A DNA stretch of 64,000 bases from Lysobacter sp. 5GHs7-4 (GCF_021284765.1 NZ_CP089924.1:762001-826000), one strand, 5' to 3'; shown: positions 33,343 through 43,882, counted from the first letter of the stretch. The notes: generated from the sequence alone by a model not told the origin. A program made the numbers and translations.

Positions 33343-35307
33343 TCAATCGCGCGCGGGCGCGGCGGAGGCGCGGGCCCCGCCGATATGGCGGGCGAGGAAA
33401 TCCAGCAGCCGCGTATAGAACGTGCGCTGGTGGTCTTCGTCGTAAAAGCCGTGACCCTCGCTGCCATAGTAGAGCGTCTCCACCGGCACGCCCGCGTCGG
33501 TCAGCGCTTTCTCCATCAGCTTGCTGTGCTTGATCGGCGCGATCTCGTCCTTGCCGCCGGCGGCCAGGAACACCGGCGCCTTGATGCGGTCGGCCATGCG
33601 ATTGGGCGAGCGCTGCGCCAGGTCGGCGGGCGCGCCCATCCAGTCGTTGGACCAGGCGCGCATCCATTTGGCGGCGTCGGCATTGGCCTCGTACTTGGTC
33701 GGCAGGTCGTACACGCCGACGTAGCCCACCGCGCAGCGGTACAGGGCGGGTTCGCGCGCTGCGCCCATCAGCGCGGCGTAGGCGCCGTAGCTGGCGCCGT
33801 AGATGCAGATGCGCTGGGGGTCGGCGATGCCCTGGTCGATCAGCCAACGCGTCGCGTCGGTCAGATCGTCCTGCATGCGTGCGCCCCACTCGCGCGCGCC
33901 CGCCTGCAGGAAGGCGCGGCCGTAGTTGCCGGAGCCGCGGTAATTGATCTGCAGCACCGTGTAGCCGGCCGCGGCCAGCAGCTGCGCGTCGCGGTCGAAG
34001 CCCCATTCGTCGTAGATGCCGATCGGGCCGCCGTGCGGCAGCACCACCGTCGGCGCCGGCTGCGTGGCGGCGGTCGCGGGCTGGGTGAGGTAGCCGTGCA
34101 GGACCAGGCCGTCGCGGCTGCGCACCTGGATCGCGCGCACCGGCGCCATCGCCTTCGGGTCCAGCCACTCGGCGCGGCTGAAGACGCGGTCGGCTTCCTT
34201 GGAGGTGGCGTCGTAGAGGAAGTAATCGCCAGGGTTGCGGTCGTTGTGGGCATAGACCAGATGCAGGCGCGCGTCGCGCGTGCTCGACACCACCCGCACC
34301 GCCAGGCCGGGAAAGGCGCGCTCCAACTTGCGGTACAGCAAGGCCGTCGGCGAGGCCGGATCGAAGAACGCGCTGCTCAGTCGGTCCTTCATGTACAACG
34401 CGCCCACCGGCGCCGCGTCGCCGGCGTACACGGTGAGGTAGGGATCGACGGTGTCGTCGCGCAACACCTGCTTGCGCTCGCCGCTGGAGGTATCCAGCGC
34501 GACGATCGCGTCCGGCCCCCGGTCCTGTTCGACCTGCAGATAGGCGGTGCGCCGGTCGGGCGCGAAGCCCAGCGGCTGCTCGACCCGGTGCGAGCGGCTC
34601 TCGTCGTTGATCAGCCGCCACGCGGCGTCGCGGTTTTCGCGGTAGTAGAGCTTGCTGGCGTTGTCGTCGCCGGCGCCCAGGGCGTAGCGGATTTCGCCGG
34701 CGCTATCGGCCAGGAAACGCGCGCGCCGCACCGGCGCGGTGGCGACGGTGGTGCGGCGACCGGTGTAGACGTCCAGGCGATCGACCTGCGTCTCGGGTGT
34801 GTTGCCGTAGGTCTGGATCGCCACCAGCACGTTGCGCTCGTCCTGCGGCAGATCGTCGATCAACGAAGCGGCGCGGAAATCGTTGACCTTGACGCTCTGC
34901 GCGCCGATGCCCAGGTCGGGGTCGCGGTGACCGATCAGCATGCGCCCGCCGCTGCCGTCGGCGTTGATCGCGTACAGCTCGCCGGTGGGCGAGGGCCGTT
35001 CCAGCGCGCTGAAACGTTCGGCCATGGCCACGACCAGGCGCTCGTCGTTGACCCAGGCGAAGTCGTGGATGTCCGAATCGGGCACGCCCGAGACCTTGGC
35101 GGTGATGGTCTTGTCGGCGCGCCGGATCACCACCAGCGAGGTGCGCTCGGCGCTGGGCATGGTGGCGGCGTAGTAGGCGCCGTTGGGCGAAAGTTTGATG
35201 TCGCCGAAGCGATCGCGGCGCAGGTAGGCGTCCACGTCCACTTGCGCCGCCGCCGGCAGCGCGACCGATGCGGCCAGCACCGCGACCCAGATGCTTGCGA
35301 AGTTCAT
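33343..35307 (-). CDS. Secreted S9-family prolyl oligopeptidase-like peptidase
   Basis: The protein has 654 residues from the ATG at 35307. A Sec signal (ASIWVAVLAASVALPAAAQV) leads into a beta-propeller-like N-terminal half (about 30-390). The alpha/beta hydrolase peptidase domain carries the nucleophile Ser in IYGASYGAYAALMGA, the Asp in the AAGGKDEIAPI segment and His in GSEGHGFYDEDH. The HGGPIGIYDEWGFD and INYRGSGNYGRAF segments are typical of S9C acylaminoacyl or dipeptidyl peptidases. It should cut short peptides in the periplasm. It lies downstream of oligopeptide ABC transporter genes, which fits peptide scavenging. Confidence 0.88.
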   Translation of the reverse strand: MNFASIWVAVLAASVALPAAAQVDVDAYLRRDRFGDIKLSPNGAYYAATMPSAERTSLVVIRRADKTITAKVSGVPDSDIHDFAWVNDERLVVAMAERFSALERPSPTGELYAINADGSGGRMLIGHRDPDLGIGAQSVKVNDFRAASLIDDLPQDERNVLVAIQTYGNTPETQVDRLDVYTGRRTTVATAPVRRARFLADSAGEIRYALGAGDDNASKLYYRENRDAAWRLINDESRSHRVEQPLGFAPDRRTAYLQVEQDRGPDAIVALDTSSGERKQVLRDDTVDPYLTVYAGDAAPVGALYMKDRLSSAFFDPASPTALLYRKLERAFPGLAVRVVSSTRDARLHLVYAHNDRNPGDYFLYDATSKEADRVFSRAEWLDPKAMAPVRAIQVRSRDGLVLHGYLTQPATAATQPAPTVVLPHGGPIGIYDEWGFDRDAQLLAAAGYTVLQINYRGSGNYGRAFLQAGAREWGARMQDDLTDATRWLIDQGIADPQRICIYGASYGAYAALMGAAREPALYRCAVGYVGVYDLPTKYEANADAAKWMRAWSNDWMGAPADLAQRSPNRMADRIKAPVFLAAGGKDEIAPIKHSKLMEKALTDAGVPVETLYYGSEGHGFYDEDHQRTFYTRLLDFLARHIGGARASAAPARD

Positions 35308-35358
35308 TGCCGTTCCGTACGCCCGCACCGCGCGGCCCCGGCGACAGGGTAACCGCCT

Positions 35359-36279
35359 TCAGTCCTGCGCATCGCCCAGGCGCGGGTCCATCGCCGCGCG
35401 CAGGGCGTCGACCATGGCGTTGATCGCCACAATCAATGCACCCACCACCAGCACCACGCCCAGCACCAGGGTGTAGTCGCGGTTGAGCGCGCCCTGCACG
35501 AAGTAGCGGCCCATGCCAGGGATGCCGAACACCTGTTCGACCACCGCCGAGCCGGTGACCACGTTGATCAGCGCGGGCGACAGCCAGGCGACCACCGGCA
35601 GCAGCGCCGGCTTCATCGCGTGGGTCAGCAGCAGGCGGGACTCGGATAGGCCACGCGCACGCGCGGCCTTCAGATAATCGGCCGACAGCGTTTCCAGCAA
35701 CGAGGCGCGGGTGAGGCGCGCGCAGTAGGCGATGTTGGGCAGGGCCAGCGCGATCACCGGCAGCACCACGTGGCTCCAACCGCCCCAACCGCCGGCCGGC
35801 AGCCAGTGCAGGGTCACCGCGAACAGCAGCACCAGCAACGGCGCGGCGACGAACTTCGGGATCGCCAGCCCCAGGCCGGCCGCGAACATCAGCCCGCGGT
35901 CGGTCCAGCGCCCGCTGCGCAACGCGGCCCAGGCGCCCAGCGGAATGCCCAGCAGCAACGCCAGCAGCAGCGCGAGCCCGCCGTTGAGCATCGACACCGG
36001 CAGCGCATTGGCGATCAGCTGGGTGACGCGATAGTCGGGGTACTGGAACGAAGGCCCGAGATCGCCGCGCACCACGTCGCCCAGCCAGGCCGCGTACTGC
36101 GCCGGCAACGGCCGGTCCAGGCGGTATTGCGCGGCCAGCGCGGCCTGCACTTCCGGCGGCGCCGCCTTCTCGGTATCGAAGGGGCCGCCCGGCGCGGCGC
36201 GCAGCAGCACGAAACACAGCGTGGCCAGCAGCCACAGCGTGATCGCGGCTTCCAGCAGGCGCGCGGCCCAACGCTTCAA
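35359..36279 (-). CDS. Oligopeptide/dipeptide ABC transporter permease (OppB/DppB family)
   Basis: The protein has 306 residues with six transmembrane helices. It starts [20 protein letters not shown] and has the N-terminal PGGPFDTEKAAPPEV loop. The permease EAA loop is ADYLKAARARGLSESRLLLTHAMKPALLPVV, and VEQVFGIPGMGRYFVQGALN is typical of the OppB/DppB family. It overlaps the binding-protein gene by four bases (ATGA). The expected partner permease (OppC) and ATPases (OppD, OppF) are not in the window. They must be encoded elsewhere or the system is incomplete. Confidence 0.9.
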   Translation of the reverse strand: MKRWAARLLEAAITLWLLATLCFVLLRAAPGGPFDTEKAAPPEVQAALAAQYRLDRPLPAQYAAWLGDVVRGDLGPSFQYPDYRVTQLIANALPVSMLNGGLALLLALLLGIPLGAWAALRSGRWTDRGLMFAAGLGLAIPKFVAAPLLVLLFAVTLHWLPAGGWGGWSHVVLPVIALALPNIAYCARLTRASLLETLSADYLKAARARGLSESRLLLTHAMKPALLPVVAWLSPALINVVTGSAVVEQVFGIPGMGRYFVQGALNRDYTLVLGVVLVVGALIVAINAMVDALRAAMDPRLGDAQD

Positions 36280-37868
36280 GGCGCGGCCTCCAGGCTCAGC
36301 CAGCGGCTGGCGTGGCGGTCCAGCGCGTTGGGCTCGTAGCCGCGCACGCGCTCGGACACCAGATGCTTGGAGGTGTAGTAGTACAAGGGGATCACCGCAT
36401 CCGCGCCCAGCAACCGCGTCTCGGCCGCGTGCAGCCAGGCGTTGCGCGCGGCCTCGCTCTTGGCCGCGTCGGCGCGCGCGAGGCGCTCGCGGAAACCGGC
36501 GTCGTCGTAGCCGCTCCAGTTCAAGGGGCCGTCGCTGCCGAACGCGGCCAGGAAGTTACGCGCGTCGGGCACGTCGCCGATCCAGCCGCCGCGGAACACC
36601 TGGGTGATCGCGCGCTGGCGCCGGTTCTGCACGAACACCTTCCACTCCTCGTTGCGCAGACGCACCTGCACGCCCAGGGTCTGGCGCCACATCGCCGCCA
36701 CCGCCAGCGCCAGCCGGCGGTGCGGGGTGGAGGTGTTGTAGCGCAGCTCGATCACCAGCGGCTGCGCCTCGGAATAGCCCGCCGCGCGATACAGCGCGCG
36801 CGCCTTGGCTTCGCGTTGCGCCTGGCTCAGCGTCGACCAGGCGGTCGCGGCCGGCGTGTAGCCGGCGATGCCGGGCGGCACGATGCCGTAGGCGGGCGTC
36901 TCGCCCAGCCCGGTCACGTGGCGGGTGAGCTTGTCGCGGTCGATCGCCAGCGACAGCGCCTGGCGCAGCTGCGGCGACTCGCGCAGCGGCGGGCGGGTCA
37001 GGTTCATGCCCAGCCAGAACGCGCCCAGGTAGGGCGATAGGCGCAAGCGCTGGCCGAAACGCGAGCGCAGGGCGTTCAAGGGTTGCGGCGGCACCACTTC
37101 GGTGAGATCCAGATCGCCGGCGGCGAAGCGCTGCAATTCCGCGGCGGCATCCTCGGTGACGTGGAAGCGCACCTGCGCGATCGCCACCCGCGCCGCGTCG
37201 TGGAAACGCGGATTGCGCGCCACCAGCAGGTTCGCCTGCGGCGTCCATGCCGACAGCGTGTAAGCGCCGTTCGACACCATATGCCCGGGCCGGGTGTGCT
37301 GGGCGCCATAGCGATCGACCGCCGGCAGGTACACCGGAAACGCGATCGGCAGGGTCAGCAAGGCCGGCAGCGACGCGCTGCGCTGCAGCCGGAACACCAC
37401 CGTGCGCGCATCCGGCGCCGACACGCCCAGCGCGGCGGGCGGCTGCTTGCCGGCCTGCACCGCCTGCGCGTTCTCCAGCGCGTCGAACAATTCGCCGAAC
37501 GGCGCCGCCGTGGCCGGCGCGAACGCGCGCCGGAAACTGGCGACGATCTGCGGCGCGTCCAGGGGCTCGCCGTTGCTCCAGCGCAGGTTCTCGCGCAGGA
37601 CGAAGGTCCAGCGGCGCCCGTCGGCCGAAACCGACCAGCGCTGCGCCATGCCCGGGATCAGCCGGCCATGCGCATCCTCGGTGACCAGGCCTTCGTACAG
37701 ATCGCGCAGCACGTTGCCGCAGGCGACTTCCTGGCAGCGGTGCGCATCCAGCGTGCTCGGCTCCGGGCCGTTGCCGCGTTCCAGGGTCTGGGCAGGCACG
37801 GCCCACGGCATCAGCGCCAGTAGCAGGGCCGAACCATAGCGTTGCAGGACGGACGTTGTTCGGCGCAA
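36276..37868 (-). CDS. Periplasmic oligopeptide-binding protein (OppA family)
   Basis: The protein has 530 residues with a Sec signal ([19 protein letters not shown]). It shows SBP family 5 features: [61 protein letters not shown] and the late [20 protein letters not shown]. There is no lipobox, so it is soluble. It would bind peptides and hand them to the OppB-type permease encoded immediately downstream with overlapping start. The gene is divergent from gshA. Its closest functional guess is peptide uptake, including cell-wall peptides, but specificity is not visible. Confidence 0.9.
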   Translation of the reverse strand: MRRTTSVLQRYGSALLLALMPWAVPAQTLERGNGPEPSTLDAHRCQEVACGNVLRDLYEGLVTEDAHGRLIPGMAQRWSVSADGRRWTFVLRENLRWSNGEPLDAPQIVASFRRAFAPATAAPFGELFDALENAQAVQAGKQPPAALGVSAPDARTVVFRLQRSASLPALLTLPIAFPVYLPAVDRYGAQHTRPGHMVSNGAYTLSAWTPQANLLVARNPRFHDAARVAIAQVRFHVTEDAAAELQRFAAGDLDLTEVVPPQPLNALRSRFGQRLRLSPYLGAFWLGMNLTRPPLRESPQLRQALSLAIDRDKLTRHVTGLGETPAYGIVPPGIAGYTPAATAWSTLSQAQREAKARALYRAAGYSEAQPLVIELRYNTSTPHRRLALAVAAMWRQTLGVQVRLRNEEWKVFVQNRRQRAITQVFRGGWIGDVPDARNFLAAFGSDGPLNWSGYDDAGFRERLARADAAKSEAARNAWLHAAETRLLGADAVIPLYYYTSKHLVSERVRGYEPNALDRHASRWLSLEAAP

Positions 37869-38038
37869 GGCGAGGGCTACACTGCCGGGGTCTGGTGATT
37901 GTAGGTCAGTGGCCGCATATCGCCGGAAACGGTACGGGCCGGGGCGTCGCAGGACGCCGCCGGCTTCCGCGCGTCGCGGTGGCGGCGTGCGAGCAAGGCA
38001 TCCCGCCTTGCAGCGGGGTGTCGACGAACGAGGTGCGC

Positions 38039-39418
38039 GTGTCCGGTCCCAGCCAGGTCAAGGATGTTCCGATTCCGCCGATGGCCAGCGGCGGTCGCGC
38101 CGCGCTGATCGAGTACCTCGCTTCGGGCGTGCGTCCGGACAGCGACTGGAAGATCGGCACCGAGCACGAGAAGTTCGGCTACCGCACCGACGACCTGCGC
38201 CCGCCCACCTTCGACGGCGAGCGCGGCATCGAGGCCTTGCTCAAGGGCCTGACCCAGTTCGGCTGGGCGCCGGTGGAAGAGAACGGCCGCGTGATCGCGC
38301 TGACCCGCGACCAGGCCTCGGTCTCGCTGGAGCCGGCCGGTCAGTTGGAGTTGTCCGGCGCGCCGCTGGCGACCTTGCACGACACCTGTTGCGAAGCCGC
38401 CCAGCACCTGCGCGAAGTGCGCGCGGTCGCCGAGCCGATGGGCCTGGGCTTCCTGGGCATGGGCTTCCAGCCCAAGTGGCGCCGCGACGAGATGCCGTGG
38501 ATGCCCAAGGGCCGCTACAAGATCATGCGCGAATACATGCCCAAGGTCGGCAGCCTGGGCCTGGACATGATGACGCGCACCAGCACCGTGCAGGTCAACC
38601 TGGACGTGCGCGACGAAGCCGACATGGTGAAGAAATTCCGCGTCTCGCTGGCGCTGCAGCCGATCGCGACCGCGTTGTTCGCCGACTCGCCGTTCACCGA
38701 AGGCCGGCCCAACGGCTATATGTCCTACCGCTCGCACATCTGGACCGACACCGACCGCGACCGCACCGGTCTGCTCGATTTCGTGTTCGAGGACGGCTTC
38801 GGTTACGAGCGCTACGTCGACTACCTGCTCGACGTGCCGATGTACTTCGTCTACCGCGACGGCCGCTACATCGACGCCGCCGGCCAGTCCTTCCGCGACT
38901 ACATGGACGCCAAGCTACCGGCGTATCCGGACCAGCGCCCGACCCTGAAGGATTGGGCCGACCACACCACCACCGCGTTCCCGGAAGTGCGCCTGAAGAA
39001 ATACCTGGAGATGCGCGGCGCCGATTCCGGCCCGTGGAACCGCATCTGCGCGCTGTCGGCATTCTGGGTCGGTTTGCTGTACGACTCCAGCGCATTGGAC
39101 GCGGCCTGGGACCTGGTCCTGGACTTCACCTCCGAGGAACGCCACGCGCTGCGCGACGGCGTGCCCAAGCACGCGCTGCAGTTGCCGTTCCGCGAGGGCA
39201 AGGTGCTGGACCTGGCGCGCCGCGCGCTGGAGATTTCCGCGCACGGCCTGGCGCGGCGCGGCAAGCTCAACGGCAACGGCGCCGACGAATCGATCTACCT
39301 GGACCCGCTGCTGGAGTTCGTCGAGCGCGGGCAGAGCCCGGCCGAGCGCAAGCTGGAGCTGTTCCACGGCGCCTGGGGCGGCAGCGTCGACCCGGTGTTT
39401 TCCGAATTCGCGTACTGA
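38039..39418 (+). CDS. gshA: Glutamate-cysteine ligase, plant/alphaproteobacterial type
   Basis: The protein has about 459 residues. I chose the GTG at 38039, which has GAGG five bases upstream; GTG at 38018 is possible. The GCS2-type motifs are clear: [52 protein letters not shown] and [12 protein letters not shown], with the C-terminal [13 protein letters not shown] and [17 protein letters not shown]. It joins glutamate and cysteine with ATP, the first step of glutathione synthesis. This plant-like form is the one found in Xanthomonas rather than the E. coli type. It also supplies the glutathione used by the frmAB genes 5 kb away. Confidence 0.93.
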   Translation: MSGPSQVKDVPIPPMASGGRAALIEYLASGVRPDSDWKIGTEHEKFGYRTDDLRPPTFDGERGIEALLKGLTQFGWAPVEENGRVIALTRDQASVSLEPAGQLELSGAPLATLHDTCCEAAQHLREVRAVAEPMGLGFLGMGFQPKWRRDEMPWMPKGRYKIMREYMPKVGSLGLDMMTRTSTVQVNLDVRDEADMVKKFRVSLALQPIATALFADSPFTEGRPNGYMSYRSHIWTDTDRDRTGLLDFVFEDGFGYERYVDYLLDVPMYFVYRDGRYIDAAGQSFRDYMDAKLPAYPDQRPTLKDWADHTTTAFPEVRLKKYLEMRGADSGPWNRICALSAFWVGLLYDSSALDAAWDLVLDFTSEERHALRDGVPKHALQLPFREGKVLDLARRALEISAHGLARRGKLNGNGADESIYLDPLLEFVERGQSPAERKLELFHGAWGGSVDPVFSEFAY

Positions 39419-39430
39419 CCCGCGCGCGGC

Positions 39431-40018
39431 TCAGTTCGGTGCGCGCGCGAACTTGCGCACCGAACCGTCCAGGCCGAACTCGATGTCGTACGTGGCCCCA
39501 CCCTGGCCCGAAATCGGCATCGTCGCCCAACCCGGCGCGCGCGGCGTTCCCGGCTCGGCGTGGTCGGTGTAGAACCACACGCCGGTGAGGTGGTCGTAGT
39601 CCGGATCGTCCAGGGCGCCCGGCACGCCACGAGCGCGCTCGTACCAATGCCGGCTGACCGTGGCCACAGTCGCGAAACGCAGTTGCGCCACCGGCAGATC
39701 GCTGCCGGCCAGCCCGGTCGCGGCCAATCGCGGACACAGGTGCTCGGTGGCCTCGCCGTGCTGCCAGCGGCCGTCGCGGTAGTTATAGATGCGCATCCGT
39801 TGCGGCTGCGCCGGATCCACCAGCACCAGTTCGATCTGGTCTTTGTGGAAGAGCGCCGCCGAGTGCAGCAAGGGTGCACGCGCCTGCCATTCCGGCAGCG
39901 CGGCCAGCTGCCGCTGCGCTTCGTTCAAGGCCGCGGCGTCCTGCAACAGATCCGGCGCGCGCTGGCAGGCGGTCAGCGCCCACAACGCCGCGACTGCCAG
40001 CCCGTAATGCGCCCGCAT
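39431..40018 (-). CDS. Hypothetical lipoprotein
   Basis: The protein has 195 residues with start codon overlapping the stop of the TPR gene by one base (TGATG). The signal AVAALWALTACQRAPDL contains a lipobox-like LTAC, so it is probably lipidated at Cys18. The remainder has no recognised domain. It includes LFHKDQIELVLVDPAQPQRM, a single Cys, an aromatic GVWFYTDHAEPGTPRAPGWA region and YDIEFGLDGSVRKFARAPN, suggesting a small beta-rich periplasmic protein. It is convergent with gshA (12 bases apart) and cotranscribed with the TPR membrane protein. Function unknown. Confidence 0.65.
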   Translation of the reverse strand: MRAHYGLAVAALWALTACQRAPDLLQDAAALNEAQRQLAALPEWQARAPLLHSAALFHKDQIELVLVDPAQPQRMRIYNYRDGRWQHGEATEHLCPRLAATGLAGSDLPVAQLRFATVATVSRHWYERARGVPGALDDPDYDHLTGVWFYTDHAEPGTPRAPGWATMPISGQGGATYDIEFGLDGSVRKFARAPN

Positions 40019-40788
40019 CAGCGGCCGCTCTGATCGGCGGCGGCCAATCGCTTGGTCAACTGCCCCATCCGATCCAGCGCCGGTTTGTTCAAGCGCCGCG
40101 CATACGCCGGCAGCCGCTTGGCCTTGGCCAGCGTGCGCTCGCACAACTCGCGCGCCGCCACCGTTTCGCCCCAGTCGGCCAGTGTCTGCGCATAGCACGC
40201 ATGCGCTTCGAAGCCGCTGCTGTAGCCGATCAGGGTCTCGAACTCCTCGCGCGCCTTGGCGCGATCGCCCTCAGCCGCGACCGCGCGCGCATAGGTCAGA
40301 TGGCCGTCCGGCGAACGGTAGTCGGGCCTGCGTTTGATCAGCTCGTCCAGCAGTTCGCGCGCGCGCGGCGCGTGCCCGCACTCCAGCAAGGCCTGCGCCA
40401 GTCGCACCTGGATGTCCGGATCGTCGGCATGGATGCCCTTGAGCGCGGATTCGTAATGCGTCGCCGCTTCGGAGGCGCGGTTGCTGGCGAGCAGGGCATC
40501 GGCCAAGCGCAGGCGGCGGTCGGTGGTGGGCGCGTCCTCGAACGCGTTCTGCGCCTCGCGCAGTTCGCGAGTGGGATCCAGCGCGCGCTTGACGCCGCCG
40601 ACCAGCGCCACGCCCTGGCGGCTGTAACGCATCTCCGGCAACCAGATCGTCAGCGCGTAGATCGCGCTGCCCAGCCCTGGAAACATGAAGAGGATGCCGA
40701 GCCAGTAGCGCTCCTGACCGCTGCGTACCGCATGCACGGCGAAGAACAGCGCCACCAGCACGTGGACGCCCAAACCCAGAAACGGCAT
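40018..40788 (-). CDS. Membrane-anchored tetratricopeptide repeat protein
   Basis: The protein has 256 residues. Two N-terminal transmembrane helices (about 4-20 and 28-50, with FPGLGSAIYALTIWLPEM) are followed by a cytoplasmic helical region of TPR units. Examples are RLRLADALLASNRASEAATH, YESALKGIHADDPDIQVRLA, LECGHAPRARELLDELIKRR and YARAVAAEGDRAKAREEFET. TPRs mediate protein-protein contacts. Homologues in other bacteria are mostly unnamed inner-membrane proteins. It is the first gene of a two-gene leftward unit with the lipoprotein and is divergent from ppc. Confidence 0.75.
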   Translation of the reverse strand: MPFLGLGVHVLVALFFAVHAVRSGQERYWLGILFMFPGLGSAIYALTIWLPEMRYSRQGVALVGGVKRALDPTRELREAQNAFEDAPTTDRRLRLADALLASNRASEAATHYESALKGIHADDPDIQVRLAQALLECGHAPRARELLDELIKRRPDYRSPDGHLTYARAVAAEGDRAKAREEFETLIGYSSGFEAHACYAQTLADWGETVAARELCERTLAKAKRLPAYARRLNKPALDRMGQLTKRLAAADQSGR

Positions 40789-40952
40789 ACGGTCTCCCCC
40801 GATCCGTGAAGCGCATTAGTGTCCGCCGCCGCCGCGTCTGTGGCTAGCTCACGCACGATGAGCCTAGCGTGTGCCGCGAGTGGTTACGGATGCAACCAAA
40901 TTCCCAAGAGCCGATTGCTGCAATGCACAAGTTGCTGATATAGCCTAGCCGG

Positions 40953-43700
40953 ATGAACGTCATGAACGACACCAGCGACGAGCCCTTACGCGCGGTCGAT
41001 TTCGCGCCCACCGACGCCTTGCTGCGCGAGGACGTCAAAACCCTGGGCGCGCTGGTCGGCGAGATCCTCGCCGAGCAACGCGGCGCGGGCTTCCTGGATG
41101 CGGTCGAGCGCCTGCGCCGCGCCGCGATCCGCCGCCGCGAATCCGATCAGCCCATCGCCGCCTTGGCCGACGCGTTGGCCGACATCGACCTGGAACAGGC
41201 CGCCGATCTGGTGCGCGCCTTTGCGACGTACTTCCAGGCGGTCAACCTGGCCGAGCGCGTGCACCGCATCCGTCGCCGCCGCGACTACGAGCGCAGCGGC
41301 GCGGCCGCGCAGCCGGGCGGTTTGCGCGACGTGCTGCTGGCGCTGGCGCAGGAAGGCGTCGCTGCCGGCGAACTGGCCGAACTGCTGCCGCGCCTGCGCA
41401 TCGAGCCGGTGTTCACCGCCCATCCCACCGAGGCGGTGCGGCGCGCTTTGCTGGAAAAGGAGCGTCAGATCGTCGGCTGCCTGGTCGCCGATATCGACCG
41501 CGGGCGCACGCCGCCGGAACGCCGCGCCGACCGCGAACGCATCCGCCTGGCCCTGACCGCAAGCTGGCAGACCGCCGAAGCGCCGGCCGCCAAGCCCAGC
41601 GTCGCCGACGAGTTCGAGCACGTCGGCTTCTACCTGTCGGACGTGCTGTACCGCGTGCTGCCGGTGTTCTACGAGATGTTCGAGGAAGCGCTGCGCGAAG
41701 CCTACGGCGACGCCGCCGCGCTGCCGGACGTGCTCGGCTTCGGCACCTGGGTGGGCGGCGACATGGACGGCAACCCCAATGTCGGCGCCGACACCATCGC
41801 CGCGACGCTGGCCGGCCAGCGCGCCCTGGTGCTGCGCGCGTATCGCCGCGACCTGGATGCGCTGGGCGAACTGCTGAGCCAGTCGGTGACCCGCGTCGCG
41901 GTCGACGAGGCGGTGCTGGCGCGGGTCGAGGACTACCGCTATCTGTTGCCCAAGGCCGCCGCTGCGCTCAAGCCGCGCCACGCCGACATGCCGTACCGCA
42001 ACCTGCTCAGCCTGATGTCGGCGCGCCTGCAGGCCACCGCCGACGAAAGCGTGCACGGCTATCCCGACGTCGCCGCGTTCCTGGCCGACATCGTCGCCAT
42101 CGAGGACAGCCTCAACGCGAATCAGGGCGGCCACGCCGGCGGTTTCGCCGTGCGCCGCCTGCGTCGGCGCGCGGAGTGTTTCGGTTTCCATCTGGCCAGC
42201 CTGGACCTGCGTCAGGATTCGGCCACCCACGATGCCGCCCTGGCGGCGGTGCTCGGCGATGCGGACTGGGAACGGCGCGCGCCGGACGAACGCGCGCGAC
42301 GCCTGCATACCCTGCTCGACGGCAGCGCGCCGCCGCGCAGCGACGGCAACGGCGCCGCGCGCGCCAGCCTGGACGTGTTCCGCGCGGTCGCGCGCCTGCG
42401 CCCGCGCTACGGCGAGCGCGCCTTCGGCCCTTACATCGTCAGCATGAGCCGCAGCGCCGCCGACGCGCTGGCGGTGCTGGCGCTGGCGCGCACCGCCGGT
42501 TGCGTGGACGCGGCCGGGCGCGTGCCGCTGGACGTGGCGCCGCTGTTCGAAACCGTCGACGACCTCGACGCCGCCGCCGACACCTTGCGCGCCTTGTTCG
42601 CCGACCCGGTCTACCGCGCGCATCTGCAGGCACGCGGCGGCCGCCAGGTGGTGATGCTGGGCTACTCCGACAGCGCCAAGGACGGCGGCATGCTGGCTTC
42701 GCGCTGGGCGCTGCAGCAAACCCAGGTCGCGCTGACCGCGCTGGCCCACGACAGCGGCGTGCGCATCGCTTTCTTCCACGGCCGTGGCGGCTCGATCAGC
42801 CGCGGCGGCGGCAAGACCGAGCGTGCGGTGATCGCCGCGCCGCGCGGCTCGGTCGACGGCTTCCTGCGCCTGACCGAGCAGGGCGAGGTGATCCACCGCA
42901 AGTACGGCATCCGCGCCATCGCCCTGCGCAATCTGGAACAGACCGCCGGCGCGGTGCTGCGCGCGACCCTGCGCCCGCGTCCGCCTGAACCGCGCGAAGC
43001 GGCGTGGCGCGCGATCGCCTCGGAGCTGGCCGAAGCCGCGCGTGCGCGTTATCGCGCGCTGGTCCACGAAGACGCGTTGTTTCCGGCTTACTTCCGCGCC
43101 GCCACCCCGATCGACGTGATCGAGCGGCTGCGCATCGGTTCGCGCCCGGCCAAGCGCGCCGGCACCGGCGACATCGGTTCGCTGCGCGCGATTCCCTGGG
43201 TGTTCGCCTGGTCGCAGAACCGCGCCGGCCTGACCGCCTGGTACGGCGTCGGCAGCGCGCTGGAACAGGCGTTGGCGCGCCACGGCCGCGAAACGCTGGC
43301 GGAGATGGCGCGCGACTGGCCGTTCTTCACCACCCTGATCGACGATCTGGAAATGGTCCTGGCCAAGTCCGATCCGGCGATCTTCGAGCGCTACTCGCTG
43401 CTGGCCGCCGACCTGCCCGAAGGCGACCTGCACGCACGCTTCCACCCCGGCATCGCCGCCGAATTCGAGCGCACGCGCACCGCGGTGCTGGCGATCAAGG
43501 CCAGCCGCGAGCTGCTGACCGGCGATCATCGCCTGCGTCAGTCGATCCGCCTGCGCAATCCTTACGTCGATCCGATCAGCCTGCTGCAGGTCGACCTGCT
43601 CGCGCGCTGGCGCGCGGCCGGACGCCCGGACGACGCGCTGCAACAGGCGCTGGTGGCGACGGTGAACGGCATCGCGGCGGGCGTGCAGAACACCGGGTAA
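40953..43700 (+). CDS. ppc: Phosphoenolpyruvate carboxylase
   Basis: This is a 915-residue full-length enzyme. Conserved motifs are present: EPVFTAHPTEAVRRALLEK with the catalytic His, GTWVGGDMDGNPNV, GYSDSAKDGGMLASRWAL, the mobile loop FFHGRGGSISRGGGKTERA, LRAIPWVFAWSQNRAGLTAW and the C-terminal SIRLRNPYVDPISLLQVDLL, ending AAGVQNTG. It carboxylates PEP with bicarbonate to oxaloacetate, refilling the TCA cycle. A second possible ATG lies nine bases inside. It is followed directly by a palindromic repeat and then frmR on the same strand. Confidence 0.96.
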   Translation: MNVMNDTSDEPLRAVDFAPTDALLREDVKTLGALVGEILAEQRGAGFLDAVERLRRAAIRRRESDQPIAALADALADIDLEQAADLVRAFATYFQAVNLAERVHRIRRRRDYERSGAAAQPGGLRDVLLALAQEGVAAGELAELLPRLRIEPVFTAHPTEAVRRALLEKERQIVGCLVADIDRGRTPPERRADRERIRLALTASWQTAEAPAAKPSVADEFEHVGFYLSDVLYRVLPVFYEMFEEALREAYGDAAALPDVLGFGTWVGGDMDGNPNVGADTIAATLAGQRALVLRAYRRDLDALGELLSQSVTRVAVDEAVLARVEDYRYLLPKAAAALKPRHADMPYRNLLSLMSARLQATADESVHGYPDVAAFLADIVAIEDSLNANQGGHAGGFAVRRLRRRAECFGFHLASLDLRQDSATHDAALAAVLGDADWERRAPDERARRLHTLLDGSAPPRSDGNGAARASLDVFRAVARLRPRYGERAFGPYIVSMSRSAADALAVLALARTAGCVDAAGRVPLDVAPLFETVDDLDAAADTLRALFADPVYRAHLQARGGRQVVMLGYSDSAKDGGMLASRWALQQTQVALTALAHDSGVRIAFFHGRGGSISRGGGKTERAVIAAPRGSVDGFLRLTEQGEVIHRKYGIRAIALRNLEQTAGAVLRATLRPRPPEPREAAWRAIASELAEAARARYRALVHEDALFPAYFRAATPIDVIERLRIGSRPAKRAGTGDIGSLRAIPWVFAWSQNRAGLTAWYGVGSALEQALARHGRETLAEMARDWPFFTTLIDDLEMVLAKSDPAIFERYSLLAADLPEGDLHARFHPGIAAEFERTRTAVLAIKASRELLTGDHRLRQSIRLRNPYVDPISLLQVDLLARWRAAGRPDDALQQALVATVNGIAAGVQNTG

Positions 43701-43865
43701 AGCAAAAGCAAATCCCCCCTAACCCCCCTTTTTCAAAGGGGGGAACTGCTGCTTTTCTCGATGCTCCGAAGTCCGACGCCAACCGGCGCCCCCTTTGAAA
43801 AAGGGGGGCGAGCGCCCGACCGCGCCCGAAGTCCGACCGGCCTCCCGCACGGGGGGATTTGCTTT
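43701..43865. repeat. Palindromic intergenic repeat, copy 1
   Basis: A 165-base element begins right after the ppc stop. The left arm holds GCAAATCCCCCCTAACCCCC followed by CTTTTTCAAAGGGGGGAAC. The right side carries CCCCCTTTGAAAAAGGGGGG and ends GGGGGGATTTGCTTT, so the ends are inverted copies. The left arm is the reverse complement of the right modules of copies 2 and 3. The middle differs between copies. Stem loops with runs of G and C could form on either strand. Confidence 0.8.
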
Positions 43866-43882
43866 CCGCCCACTCGCTTCGG

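Noticed and set aside
40986..43643. Long leftward frame opposite ppc
   Set aside because: ppc has full conserved motifs in the other strand, so this frame is a GC-driven shadow.
43717..43870. G/C runs in the palindromic repeat as possible G-quadruplex or CRISPR-like array
   Set aside because: There are no regularly spaced identical repeats with unique spacers, and the runs are parts of inverted modules rather than four G-tracts in a row. It is better described as a dispersed repeat.
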